Source of the DNA: Salinarimonas sp.
Lineage (GTDB): Bacteria; Pseudomonadota; Alphaproteobacteria; Rhizobiales; Beijerinckiaceae
Assembly (NCBI RefSeq): GCF_040111675.1
Contig: NZ_CP157794.1
Span: 2,935,501 to 2,999,500 of the forward strand
Direction: 5' to 3'
DNA: 64,000 nt
A program made the position numbers and the translations under genes. Below the pieces are notes generated by a model, which saw only the letters and a program-made list of their open reading frames with translations, was not told the DNA's origin and did no database searches. How positions within the stretch are numbered: the first letter of the stretch is position 1; the number at the start of each line of letters is the position of its first letter. This document shows, piece by piece, positions 33,515-42,345 of the stretch.

Positions 33515-34226
33515 GGTGCGGGTCCTCCATCGGCGTCGCGCCGCGCCCGCGCAGCACGATGTCGAAGCGGTAGCCGAGCGCCCATTCTGGCGTCGTCGTC
33601 TCGATGTCGAAAGACGAGATCAGCCGCTCGCGGGCGCGCGGATCGGGAATCGACTGGTAGATCGGGTCGAGCCCGAGCAGCGGATCGCCGGGGAAATACA
33701 TCTGCGTCACGAGCCGGCTGACGAAGCTCGGGCCGAAGAGCGAGAAGTGGATGTGCGCCGGGCGCCAGGCGTTGTGGTGGTTCCGCCAAGGGTAGGCGCC
33801 GGGCTTGATCGTGGTGAAGGCGTAGCCGCCGCTCTCGTCGGTGACGACGCGGCCGGCGCCGGTGAAGTTCGGGTCGATCGGCGCGTCGTGGCGGTCGTTC
33901 ACGTGGATGTAGCGGCCGGCGGAATTCGCCTGCCAGATCTCGATCAGCGTGTGCGGGACCGGCCGGCCGTCCTCGTCGAGGACGCGGCCGGTGACGACGA
34001 TGCGCTCGCCGAGCGGCGGGCCGGCGTGGCCGGCGGTGAGGTCGCTCTCGCCCGGCGCGGCGCTCTCGTGCCCGTAGACCGGCCCCGTCAGCTCGGTGAG
34101 CGTATGCGGCAGGATCACGAGCGGCTGGCGGGGCGCGCGCAGGCGCGTCGAGGCGTAGGCGGGCGCGTCGTTCGGCGGATGCGCCGAGAGGCTCTCGCGC
34201 GGATAGGCGCGCGTCGTGTCGCTCAT
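33507..34226 (-). CDS. pcaH: Protocatechuate 3,4-dioxygenase beta subunit
   Basis: 239 residues. The Fe(III) ligands of the family are visible: Tyr in AGRYIHVNDR, Tyr in KPGAYPWRN, and the two His of RPAHIHFS. The first gene of the operon pcaH-pcaG-pobA-pcaB, with GGAG upstream of the ATG. A 173 bp gap to ispH holds its promoter. No LysR-type pcaQ or IclR-type regulator gene is adjacent. Confidence 0.95.
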   Translation of the reverse strand: MSDTTRAYPRESLSAHPPNDAPAYASTRLRAPRQPLVILPHTLTELTGPVYGHESAAPGESDLTAGHAGPPLGERIVVTGRVLDEDGRPVPHTLIEIWQANSAGRYIHVNDRHDAPIDPNFTGAGRVVTDESGGYAFTTIKPGAYPWRNHHNAWRPAHIHFSLFGPSFVSRLVTQMYFPGDPLLGLDPIYQSIPDPRARERLISSFDIETTTPEWALGYRFDIVLRGRGATPMEDPHHG

Positions 34227-34298
34227 GGAGCTTCTCCTCGACCCCCTGTTCCGGGCCCGCGTTTCCTGGTCCGCCGCACGCTCGTCGCCGCGAGGTCG

Positions 34299-34341
34299 TT
34301 CGTATGCGAATGAGTTTGGCGCGATGCGAGGCGATTGTCAA
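34299..34341 (-). promoter_or_regulatory. Putative pcaH promoter and dyad operator
   Basis: On the minus strand a consensus -35, TTGACA (34336-34341), is followed after 17 bp by a weak -10, CAAACT (34313-34318). Just downstream is the dyad TTCG-TATG-CGAA (34299-34310). The weak -10 suggests activator dependence. The dyad superficially resembles IclR-type (PcaR/PcaU/PobR) sites, but no regulator is encoded nearby. Confidence 0.35.
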
Positions 34342-34399
34342 AGGGACTCGCGAGATCGTGGGAACAGCGGCGGAGGGCGGCGTGCGGGAGCGGCCTTCG

Positions 34400-35344
34400 C
34401 TAGGCGAGAACGCTCATCTCCACCGGCGCGAAGCGCGTCGTCTCGGTGGCGGTGGTGACCTCCTCGACCGTGAGCTCGCGCCAGAGCGCGAGGCGCGCGA
34501 GGGTCTCCCGGACGAGGATTTCCGGCGCGGAGGCGCCGGCGGTGAGGCCGATGACGGAGACGCCCTCGACGAAGGCTTCCTCGAGCTCGTGCGCCTCCTC
34601 GATCAGCCGCGCCGGGCGGCCGAGAAAGCTCGCGAGCTCGCGCAGGCGATTGGTGTTGGAGGAATTGCGCGCCCCGCAGACGACGATGCGCTCGGCGCGG
34701 GTGGCGAGCGCCCGCACGGCGGCCTGACGGTTCTGCGTGGCGTAGCAGATCGTCTTCGTGTCCGGCCCGACGATGGCGGGGAAGCGCGCCTTCAGGGCCG
34801 CGATGATGTCCTTCGTGTCGTCGACGGAGAGCGTGGTCTGGGTGATGTAGGCGAGCATCGCCGGATCGCGGGGCGCGAGCGCCTCCACCTCGGCGATGGA
34901 GGCGACGACGTGGACGGCGCCCTCGATCTGGCCCACTACGCCCTCCACCTCGACATGCTCGCGATGGCCGATGAGCACGACGTCCCGCCCCTGCGCGGCG
35001 TGGCGGCGGCCCTCGTGGTGGACGCGGCGCACCAGCGGGCAGGTGGCGTCGATCACGTCGAGCCCGCGGGTGGCGGCCTCGTCCTCCACCGCGCGGGCGA
35101 CGCCGTGGGCGGAGAAGATGGTCACCGCGCCGTCGGGGATCTCGGAGACCTCGTCGACGAAGACGACGCCCTTCGCCTCGAGATCGGAGACGACACGGCG
35201 ATTGTGGACGATCTCGTGGCGGACGTAGACCGGGCGATCGGTGGCGGCGCGGGCGTCCTCCACCGCCTGGATCGCGCGGTCGACGCCGGCGCAGAAGCCG
35301 CGCGGGGCCGCGAGGAGGACGGTGAGGGGCGCCCGGCGCGTCAT
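34400..35344 (-). CDS. ispH: 4-hydroxy-3-methylbut-2-enyl diphosphate reductase
   Basis: 314 residues. The three Cys ligands of the [4Fe-4S] cluster are C18 (GFCAGV), C102 (ATCPLV) and C200 (TICYAT); the catalytic Glu region around IIVCGARNSSNT is also present. Last step of the MEP pathway, giving IPP and DMAPP. Its ATG overlaps the stop of hpnE (ATGA), tying precursor supply to the squalene genes. Confidence 0.95.
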   Translation of the reverse strand: MTRRAPLTVLLAAPRGFCAGVDRAIQAVEDARAATDRPVYVRHEIVHNRRVVSDLEAKGVVFVDEVSEIPDGAVTIFSAHGVARAVEDEAATRGLDVIDATCPLVRRVHHEGRRHAAQGRDVVLIGHREHVEVEGVVGQIEGAVHVVASIAEVEALAPRDPAMLAYITQTTLSVDDTKDIIAALKARFPAIVGPDTKTICYATQNRQAAVRALATRAERIVVCGARNSSNTNRLRELASFLGRPARLIEEAHELEEAFVEGVSVIGLTAGASAPEILVRETLARLALWRELTVEEVTTATETTRFAPVEMSVLA

Positions 35345-36633
35345 GGCGCGCTCCCTCGCGCGCTCCGGACCGGGTCGAGCGTCGGCGCGCTCGCGGCGCG
35401 CGGGGCGCCGCGGCCGAGGAGGTCGCGGGCGGCCTCCTCGCCCGAGATCACGGCCGCCTCGATGGTGGCGGGCAGCAGGCTCAGCCAGTCGCCGGCGAAG
35501 CGCAGGTTGCGATAGGGCGCCCGCGGACGGGGGAAGTCCGGCCCCGCCGCCTGGCGGATCGTCGCCCGCTTCTCCTTGACCACCCGCGCCTCTCCCCGCT
35601 CGCCGATCGCCACGCCCGCCGCCCGCAACGCCGGGGCGACCTCTTCCCAGATACGCGCAGCCAAGCTCTCCGGATCGTCCGAGACGGACGCGCCCGCGGC
35701 GGAGACGGTGACGGAGACGTGGTCGCGCCGCGCCAGCGCCCAATGCGAGAGCGCCCCGCGCAGGCCGACGAAGCGCGGGCGCTCCGGGCCGGCGACGCGG
35801 AAATGCGCGTTGACGATGGGCTCGTAGTCCTCGGGCACGGCGAGCGCCGGGAAGAGCCGGCCGATCTCGGCCGGCGGCAGCGCGAGGACGACGCCGTCGG
35901 AAGGTCCGAGCGGGACGGTCCGGTCGGCGAAGGCGAGCGCGGTCAGCCGCTCGCCCTGTCCTTCGACGCCGCGCAGGCGCGCCCCGGTCGCCGCCCGCGC
36001 GCCGAGCCGCTCCAGGGTCGCGAGGGCCGGCGCGACGAGGTCGGGCCCCAGCCCGCTCTCGGCGACGTAGAGGCGCGCGCCCCCGGGGCGGGCGACGCGG
36101 CGCAGGGCCCGGCCGAGGCGGCGGGCGGAGGCGATCTCGACGGGCGTGTTGAGCACGGCGACGGTGAGCGGCTCGACGAAGCTCTCGAGCAGCGGCCGCC
36201 CGGCGAAGAGCGCGCCGATCGGCCGGTCGCCGATCGGCAGCGCCAGGCGCGCCAGCCGCGGCAGGTCGGCGAGGCCGAGGCCTTCGGGGCGCAGCGAGGA
36301 ACGCAGCCAGTCGAGCGGGTGGAGGCCCACCGTCGCGAGACGGCCGGTGGCGGCGTCGTAGACCGGCAGGCCCGCGGGCTCGGGCTCGATCCAGCTCTCC
36401 CGGGCGCCCACCGCCTCCAGCAGCGCGAGCGCGCGCGGATTGGCGCCGAGAAGGGCGTGGGTGCCGTTGTCGTGCGAGAAGCCGCCGGGCGGCGAGACGG
36501 TGCGGCAGCGCCCGCCCGCCTGCGGAGCCCCCTCGTAGAGGCTCACCTGCGCGCCCGCGCGCGCGGCCGCGAGCGCCGCGGCGAGCCCCGCGACCCCGGC
36601 GCCGACGACGTGGAGGCGTGGGCGCTCCCTCAT
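35341..36633 (-). CDS. hpnE: Hydroxysqualene dehydroxylase
   Basis: 430 residues of the FAD-dependent amine-oxidase/CrtI-like fold. N-terminal VVGAGVAGLAAALAAARAG and a C-terminal FAD contact NLRFAGDWLS...PATIEAAVISGEEAA are typical of HpnE, which reduces hydroxysqualene to squalene. Start overlaps the end of the fused squalene-synthase gene by four bases. The assignment is strongly supported by that neighbour. Confidence 0.88.
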   Translation of the reverse strand: MRERPRLHVVGAGVAGLAAALAAARAGAQVSLYEGAPQAGGRCRTVSPPGGFSHDNGTHALLGANPRALALLEAVGARESWIEPEPAGLPVYDAATGRLATVGLHPLDWLRSSLRPEGLGLADLPRLARLALPIGDRPIGALFAGRPLLESFVEPLTVAVLNTPVEIASARRLGRALRRVARPGGARLYVAESGLGPDLVAPALATLERLGARAATGARLRGVEGQGERLTALAFADRTVPLGPSDGVVLALPPAEIGRLFPALAVPEDYEPIVNAHFRVAGPERPRFVGLRGALSHWALARRDHVSVTVSAAGASVSDDPESLAARIWEEVAPALRAAGVAIGERGEARVVKEKRATIRQAAGPDFPRPRAPYRNLRFAGDWLSLLPATIEAAVISGEEAARDLLGRGAPRAASAPTLDPVRSARGSAP

Positions 36634-38294
36634 GGGCGGCTCCGCAGGGCGGAGAGGAGGAGCCGCGCCTTCTCCAGCTTCGTCAGCCGCACGAGCGCGC
36701 CGCGCCGGGAATAGCCGCGGGCCTCGAGCTTGGCGAAGAGCGCGCGGTAGCCCTCCATCATCAGGATCGCGGGCTTGAGCGCCCTGCGGTCGAGGCCCGC
36801 CAGCATCCGGTCGGCCTCGGCGAAGCCGGCCCGCGCCTGCGCGGCGAGCGCCTCGCAGGCCTCCGGAAAGCGCGGATCGGCGACCATCGCCTGCGCCGGG
36901 CCGTCCGCGATTCCGAGCGCGGCGAGGCGGTCGAGGGGCACGTAGACGCGCTCGATGGCGGCGTCCTCGTCGATGTCGCGCAGCACGTTGACGACCTGGA
37001 GGGTGCGGCCGAGGACGAGGGCGAAATCGTGCGCATCGGGCGCGCCGAAGATGCGGATCGAGAGCGCCCCCACGGCGCCGGCGACGCGGCGGCAATAGAG
37101 GTCGAAGGCGGCGGCGTCGGGGATGCGCACGCGCGGGCGGCCGTCGCTCTCCATGCCGTCGAGAATGGCGTGGAACTCCGCGTGCGGCAGGTCGTAAGCG
37201 CGCATGGCGCGGGCGAGCTCGCGGCCGATCGGATGGGTCGGCGCGCCGGGCAGCGCGTCGATCTCGCGGCGCCAGGCGTCGAGGAAGGCGCGCTTCTCGA
37301 CCAGCGGGGCCGCGCCGTCGGCGATGTCGTCGACGACGCGGCAGAAGGCGTAGAGCGCGTAGTTCGCCCGCCGGCGCGGGGCCGCCTGGGCCGCCATGCC
37401 GAGCTTGAAGGAGGAGCCCGAGCCCGCGACGACGCGCTTCACCACCGCGTAGTCCGCCGCGTCGGCGGAGGTCGCCAGCGCACGCGGCACGCCGGCGAAG
37501 GCGGCGGCGAAGTCGCGCTTGCCGAGCGCGACGCGGGTCGCGACGGGATCGCCGACGCGCAGCTTCGCGGCGAGGCGGCGGGCGAGCGCGAGCGTCACCG
37601 CGCTCTCCGCCGCGAGCCGGCGCGAGCGCACGCGCGCGGGCAGCTCGGCGGCGCGGGCGAGGAGGTCGTCGACCCGGTCGAGGGCGGCGTCGAGAATGGC
37701 GCGGCGCCGGGCGGCGGCGGCGGGGTCGAAGAAGGCGCCCTCCCCGCCCGCTTCCGCCATCCAGGGGACCGGCAGGTAGACGCGTTCGAGGGCCGCGCGG
37801 TCCTTCACGAGATCCTGGAGGTGGTTGAGGATCTGCAGCGCCGAGCAGAGCGCGTCGGCGGAAGGCTGCGCGGTCCTGGACTCGCCGTGGAGGCGCAGCA
37901 GGAACCGCCCGACCGGATCGGCCGAGCGACGGCAATAGGCGAGAAGCTCCTCCCAATCGGCGTAGCGGGACTTCACGGCGTCCTGCCGGAAGGCGTCGAG
38001 GAGCGTGCAGGCCTCTTCGATCCCCGCCCCGAAGCGCGCGTCGGCGTCGTGGAGCGCGGCGGCGAGGGGCTCGGCGGCGTCACCGGCGCGCAGCGCCCGC
38101 TCCATCGCGGCGAGGCGCGCGAGCTTCGCCTCGGGGGAGAGCGCGTCGGAATCGGCGACGTCGTCGGCGGCGCGCACGAAGCGGTAGAAGGCGAGGACCG
38201 GCGCGCGCAGCGGCCGGGCGATCAGCCGCGAGGCGACGGGAAAGTTCTCGTCGCGGTGGGTCTTCGTCGGGAACGGCGCGGTGGCGGTGCTCAT
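36630..38294 (-). CDS. hpnC-hpnD: Fused hydroxysqualene synthase-presqualene diphosphate synthase (HpnC-HpnD)
   Basis: 554 residues, twice the normal size, containing two complete trans-isoprenyl-synthase domains. Domain 1 (about 10-275) is HpnC-like: DENFPVASRL at the start, DDVAD at 44-48 and NHLQDLVKD at 157-165. Domain 2 (about 283-554) is HpnD-like: VVAGSGSSF, DDIAD at 322-326 and NVLRDIDED at 436-444. Both Asp-rich Mg2+/diphosphate motifs are intact in each. One frame, no stop or frameshift between. It should convert two farnesyl-PP to presqualene-PP and on to hydroxysqualene. Coupled to hpnE. Confidence 0.9.
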   Translation of the reverse strand: MSTATAPFPTKTHRDENFPVASRLIARPLRAPVLAFYRFVRAADDVADSDALSPEAKLARLAAMERALRAGDAAEPLAAALHDADARFGAGIEEACTLLDAFRQDAVKSRYADWEELLAYCRRSADPVGRFLLRLHGESRTAQPSADALCSALQILNHLQDLVKDRAALERVYLPVPWMAEAGGEGAFFDPAAAARRRAILDAALDRVDDLLARAAELPARVRSRRLAAESAVTLALARRLAAKLRVGDPVATRVALGKRDFAAAFAGVPRALATSADAADYAVVKRVVAGSGSSFKLGMAAQAAPRRRANYALYAFCRVVDDIADGAAPLVEKRAFLDAWRREIDALPGAPTHPIGRELARAMRAYDLPHAEFHAILDGMESDGRPRVRIPDAAAFDLYCRRVAGAVGALSIRIFGAPDAHDFALVLGRTLQVVNVLRDIDEDAAIERVYVPLDRLAALGIADGPAQAMVADPRFPEACEALAAQARAGFAEADRMLAGLDRRALKPAILMMEGYRALFAKLEARGYSRRGALVRLTKLEKARLLLSALRSRP

Positions 38295-38298
38295 GCGC

Positions 38299-39417
38299 TC
38301 ATTGTGCCGGATAGACGCGGCCCTTCCAACCGGAAGCGCGCCCGCGGCCGAGCTTCAGGAGCGAGGCCCACTGGATCGCGAGCCCGACGGTCACCGTCGC
38401 CGGGTGGAGCGGCACGGTCCACCAGCTCTCGCCGGTGGCGCGGGTGATCGCGACGCGCAGGCCCAGCGACAGCACGAGCGCGCCGAGCGCCGGGACGAGC
38501 GGGCCGATGCCGAGAAGCGCGAGGATCACCAGGACCGGCGGAAGGACGTGGCCGAAGCCGAGGAGCGCCGTCCAGACCGGCAGCTGTCCCCACGAGGCCA
38601 TCCCCTCGTGCGCGTTCTTGATGAAGCCCGCCCAGGCCTGGTCGAAGGTCTCGTACATGCGGCAGGTGGCGAGCTCGGAGCCCAGCACCACGTCGGTCAT
38701 GCGGCCGTGGTCGCGCATGCGCCGGGCGAGCTGGATGCCGTCGTGCAGCAGGTGGCGGATCGATGCGTGCCCGCCGATCGCGTCATAGGCGGCGCGCTCG
38801 AACAGCATCATCTGGCCGCAGGCGGCGCCGAGCCCGCGATCGGGCCGCGTGCGCATGATCGGCACCGGCAGGTAGCCGAGCATCAGGAAATTGATCATCG
38901 GCACGGTGAGGAGCTCGCCCCAGCCCTTCATCACCTGCCGGGGCACGCCGCTGACGAGGCCGAGCTGCTTCAGCTGCTGGTGGGAGACGAGCGAGGCCGC
39001 AGCGCGCGGGGCGAGGCGCACGTCGGCGTCGACGTAGAGGAGATGCGTGCCGCGCGCGGCATCCGCCAGACGCTGGCAGGCGTGGACCTTGCCGGTCCAG
39101 CCCTCGGGCAGCGGCGGGGCCTGCTCGAGCCGGGCGCGGGGATCCCGCTCGGCAATGGCGCGGACGATCTCCGCGGTGCGGTCGCTCGAGCCGTCGTCCA
39201 TGACCACGACCTCGACGGGGACGCCCTGCGAGGCGAGCGCGCTCTCGACGCAGGCGCCGATGTTCGCCTCCTCATTGCGCGCCGGGATCAGCACGGAGAC
39301 GCGCGTCCCCTCCCCCGCCTCCCGGTAGGCGGGCGTGCGCATGGCGGCGAGGTTGATGGCGCCGAGCAGCGCCCCGAAGGCGGCGAAGCCGAGGGCGAGG
39401 ATGGCGAGCACGGTCAC
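38299..39417 (-). CDS. Membrane glycosyltransferase, family 2 (CrtQ-like)
   Basis: 372 residues from GTG 39417, which overlaps the acyltransferase stop (GTGA). One N-terminal membrane helix, a GT-A domain (VSVLIPARNEEANI, VVMDDGSSD, YVDADVRL, then a QLARRMRDHG region) and two or three C-terminal helices. This organisation and the location match glycosyltransferases of C30-carotenoid clusters (CrtQ), which add a sugar to a carotenoic acid. A hopanoid or lipid substrate is the alternative. Confidence 0.78.
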   Translation of the reverse strand: MTVLAILALGFAAFGALLGAINLAAMRTPAYREAGEGTRVSVLIPARNEEANIGACVESALASQGVPVEVVVMDDGSSDRTAEIVRAIAERDPRARLEQAPPLPEGWTGKVHACQRLADAARGTHLLYVDADVRLAPRAAASLVSHQQLKQLGLVSGVPRQVMKGWGELLTVPMINFLMLGYLPVPIMRTRPDRGLGAACGQMMLFERAAYDAIGGHASIRHLLHDGIQLARRMRDHGRMTDVVLGSELATCRMYETFDQAWAGFIKNAHEGMASWGQLPVWTALLGFGHVLPPVLVILALLGIGPLVPALGALVLSLGLRVAITRATGESWWTVPLHPATVTVGLAIQWASLLKLGRGRASGWKGRVYPAQ

Positions 39418-40283
39418 GGCCTTGTCTCTCCCGTCTCCGGCCGGCGCCCGTGCGCGGCCTCGTAGCGCTCGCCCTTCAGCGCCGCGAGCAGGCGCTTCCA
39501 CACCCCGTAGATCCCGCCGACCCCGGCCTCGCCCGAGAGCAGCGTCTCGAAGCGCGCCGGATCGCGGGTCGCGACGTCCTCCGCCAGCCGGTCGAGGACG
39601 CCGGTGAGCCGCGCCTCGAGATGGTCGCGGCGCGCCTCCCTGTCCAGCGCGAGGAGGTCCGCGCCGCGCTCCGGCGCGCCGAAGGCGACGAAGGCCTCCG
39701 CCCCACGCTGCTCCCAGAACTGGTACTCGATGGCGAGCGGCGCGAAAAGCGCGTGCGGCGCGATCTCGGGCAGCCGCGCCACCCCCGCTTTCAGGCCGAT
39801 CGGCCGGGCGCGCACGTCCATGAAGCGCCCCTGCGCGGCGAGGAAGATCACGGCGTCGTCGTGGAGGAGGATGTCGGCGGAGGCGGCGAGGAAATTCGCC
39901 GCGCCGCGGGCGCTGTCGAGATCGATGCCGTAGCCGCCGATGCGTTTCATGAAGCCGTAGGCCGCGAGCATCTCGGCGTCGATGGGGGCGTAGCCCTGCC
40001 GGTCGGCGAAGAAGCGCTGTCCCGCGAGGATGTAGGTCGCTGCGTCCCACCAGGCCGGATGGTTGGTGTAGAGGACGAGCGGCGCGGGCTCGTCGGGAAG
40101 GCTCGGCGCACCCCAATGGGGCATGCGCAGCGCGTTCATGTGCCGGGTGAAGTAGCGGCGGAAGTAGAAGGTGAAGAACTTCAGCCGCCGGGGGTCGCGC
40201 AGGGCGGTGGGGCGCTCGGCGGCCGGGAGCTTCTCGGCGAGCCGCCTCGCCTTGGCGCGGGGGTCGGGGGCGTCCTCGGGCAT
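39414..40283 (-). CDS. Lysophospholipid acyltransferase-like (PlsC) protein
   Basis: 289 residues. The PlsC-type motif NHxxxxD appears as TNHPAWWDAATY, and a second conserved block reads AQGRFMDVRARPIGLKAGVARL. In carotenoid clusters of the staphyloxanthin type an acyltransferase esterifies the sugar; here a PlsC-fold enzyme may do this. It is translationally coupled to the GT2 gene. Start ATG at 40283 lies next to a repeat-rich 514 bp gap. Confidence 0.75.
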   Translation of the reverse strand: MPEDAPDPRAKARRLAEKLPAAERPTALRDPRRLKFFTFYFRRYFTRHMNALRMPHWGAPSLPDEPAPLVLYTNHPAWWDAATYILAGQRFFADRQGYAPIDAEMLAAYGFMKRIGGYGIDLDSARGAANFLAASADILLHDDAVIFLAAQGRFMDVRARPIGLKAGVARLPEIAPHALFAPLAIEYQFWEQRGAEAFVAFGAPERGADLLALDREARRDHLEARLTGVLDRLAEDVATRDPARFETLLSGEAGVGGIYGVWKRLLAALKGERYEAAHGRRPETGETRP

Positions 40284-40340
40284 TCAGCGCGTCTCCCGCG
40301 ATCGCGACGCTCCGAGGCCCCTGCTGGACGCACCGGCATC

Positions 40341-40543
40341 CTTCCTTCCCTGTAGGGGAAGGTGTCGCCGCGCGAAGCGCGGTGACGGATGGGGCGCGCG
40401 GGACGCGCGTTCGGCGAAGCCGAAATCGACGGGCGCGACCGCCGGCCGCCGGGGAGCTTTCGCTTCGCGGAACGCGTCGCTCGCGCGCCGCGCCCCATCC
40501 GTCTCGGCTTCGCCGAGCCACCTTCCCCTACAGGGAAGGAAGG
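40341..40543. repeat. Palindromic repeat, CTTCCCTGTAGGGGAAG family, copy 2
   Basis: 203 bp. Outer ends CCTTCCCTGTAGGGGAAGG and CCTTCCCCTACAGGGAAGG are inverse copies, followed inward by GACGGATGGGGCGCG and CGCGCCCCATCCGTC. Nested hairpins vary between arms but remain self-complementary. Nearly the same sequence is at 47687-47884. It occupies most of the 514 bp gene-free gap 40284-40797, which also has a CCCCTCACCCCTAGCCCCTC segment (about 40590) and the element at 40715-40760. Confidence 0.85.
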
Positions 40544-40714
40544 CGCTCGATGGCCGCGCTCTTCCGGGACGGTCGAGACCTGCACGACGCCCCTCACCCC
40601 TAGCCCCTCCCCACGAGGGAGAGGGGAACTCCGGCGCGCGCGGCGCGAACGGTGTCGTGCGAGAACGCCTCGCACCGGAACCGGCGTGAGGCTCGCCGCC
40701 CCGTCCCCTCCGGT

Positions 40715-40760
40715 CCGCGGCTGCGCCGCGGCCCACCTCCCCTGCGGGGAGATGGCGGCG
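40715..40760. repeat. Short GC-rich palindromic repeat, inverse copy of 47517-47549
   Basis: Contains ACCTCCCCTGCGGGGAGAT flanked by CCGCGGC and GCGGC blocks. Thirty-three bases (40727-40759) are an exact reverse complement of 47517-47549. A third repeat family, distinct from the two large ones. Confidence 0.7.
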
Positions 40761-40797
40761 CGGCGCGTGTCGGGCGGCGCCCCCCATCACGGCCTCG

Positions 40798-42333
40798 TCA
40801 CGACGCCTTCGCCAGCCCGCCGCCACGGGCGTCCTGGTCGAGGGCGTCGGCGGCGATCCAGCCGGACATCATCACCATCGGCATGCCCGGGCCCGGATGC
40901 GCCGCGCCGCCGGCGAGGTAGAGACCCTCGATGTCCCGCGAGCGGTTGCCCGGCTTGAAGGCGCCGAGGAACTTGCCGTGGCTGGCGAGGCCGTAGATCG
41001 CGCCGTTGAGCACCTTGTAGCGATCGTGGATGTCCTGCGGCGTGAGGTGGCGCTCGACGACGATGCGCTCGCGCAGGTCCGGCATGCCGCCGGTGCGCTC
41101 GAGCTTCTCGATGATCTTTTCGCGATAGGGCGCGAACATCTTCGACCAGTCGTGATGCGGGCGCAGATAGGGCGTGTGGACGAGGACGTAGAGCGCTTCC
41201 CCGCCCTCGGGCGCCACCGACGGGTCGGTCGCCGCCGGCGCGGCGAGATAGGCGGTCGGATCCGGCGCGGGTTCGCCCTTGTCGTAGATCCAGTGGAACT
41301 CCTCCTCCGGATCGCGGGAGAAGACGAAGTCGTGGTGCGCGAGATGGTCGTAGCGCTTGTTCAGCCCGAGATAGAGCACGACGCCCGAGCAGGCCGGCTC
41401 GAAGCCCTTCTTGTCGTAGCGGTTGCCGACATCGCCGCCGACGAGCTCGCGATAGGTGCGGATCGAGTCCATGTTGGACACGACCTTCTCGAAACGCTCG
41501 GTCTCGCCCGAGGCCGTCTTCACGCCGGTGACGCGCTTGCCCTGGAGCTCGAGGCCGACGATGTCGGTGGAGGGCCGCAGGGTCGCGCCGAGATCGGTGG
41601 CGAGCTTGGCCAGCCCTTCGGCGACGGCCCGGGTCCCGCCCATCGGGTACCAGATGCCCTCGGCCACCTGCATGTGGGCGATGGAGCACAGCACGGCCGG
41701 GGCGCCGTAGGGGTTCGAGCCGACGTATTGCGTGAAGTGGTCGAGCATCTGCGAGAGGCGCTCGTCCTTCACGTGCGAGCGAATCGTGCCGGCGACCGAG
41801 AAGCCCATACGAAGCGCCAAGACGTCGCGCAGGGTGCCGGGGTCGAAGTTCTTCCTGATGTTGATCGTGTCGAACAGGTCCTCGACCGGCTTCCAGAAGA
41901 AGAACCGCTCGGAGATCTCATGCAGGTTCTTGGACTTGGCGATGAAGCGCTCGTAGCCGTCGCCGGCGCCGACGCCGGGCGCGTAGGCGTTCATGTCGGC
42001 GCGCATCTTGTCGACGCTCTCGCACAGGTCGAAATGCGTGCCGTCGTCGAAGAAGCAGCGCCATTGCGGGTCGAGCCGCACGAGGTCCATGTAGTCCGAC
42101 ACCTGCTTGCCGGCCTCGGCGAAGATGCGGTGCAGGACGCGCGGCACGGTGAGGATGGTCGGGCCCATGTCGAAGCGGAAGCCGCCCTCGTGCAGCACCG
42201 CCGCCTTGCCGCCGACCCAGGCGTTCTTGTCGAAGAGCGTCACCTCGTGCCCGCGCGCGGCGAGCACGCATGCGCTCGCGAGCCCGCCGAGCCCGCCCCC
42301 GATCACCGCCACCTTCTTGGACGACCCGTTCAC
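40798..42333 (-). CDS. CrtI/CrtN/CrtP-type carotenoid desaturase or oxidase (first)
   Basis: 511 residues from GTG 42333 (GAGGAG six bases upstream). N-terminal FAD motif VIGGGLGGLASACVLAARG, substrate region VGGKAAVLHEGGFRFDMGP, and C-terminal GLYLAGGAAHPGPGMPMVMMSG are diagnostic of the phytoene desaturase superfamily. With squalene-forming genes downstream and no crtB/crtE in view, the substrate is probably squalene or a 4,4'-diapocarotene rather than phytoene. Desaturase versus terminal-methyl oxidase cannot be settled from sequence. Confidence 0.85.
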   Translation of the reverse strand: MNGSSKKVAVIGGGLGGLASACVLAARGHEVTLFDKNAWVGGKAAVLHEGGFRFDMGPTILTVPRVLHRIFAEAGKQVSDYMDLVRLDPQWRCFFDDGTHFDLCESVDKMRADMNAYAPGVGAGDGYERFIAKSKNLHEISERFFFWKPVEDLFDTINIRKNFDPGTLRDVLALRMGFSVAGTIRSHVKDERLSQMLDHFTQYVGSNPYGAPAVLCSIAHMQVAEGIWYPMGGTRAVAEGLAKLATDLGATLRPSTDIVGLELQGKRVTGVKTASGETERFEKVVSNMDSIRTYRELVGGDVGNRYDKKGFEPACSGVVLYLGLNKRYDHLAHHDFVFSRDPEEEFHWIYDKGEPAPDPTAYLAAPAATDPSVAPEGGEALYVLVHTPYLRPHHDWSKMFAPYREKIIEKLERTGGMPDLRERIVVERHLTPQDIHDRYKVLNGAIYGLASHGKFLGAFKPGNRSRDIEGLYLAGGAAHPGPGMPMVMMSGWIAADALDQDARGGGLAKAS

Positions 42334-42345
42334 GTTACGCTCCTC

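Noticed and set aside
40341..40543. CRISPR-like array in repeat-rich gaps
   Set aside because: Repeats are inverted and nested, not regularly spaced direct repeats with unique spacers; no cas genes.
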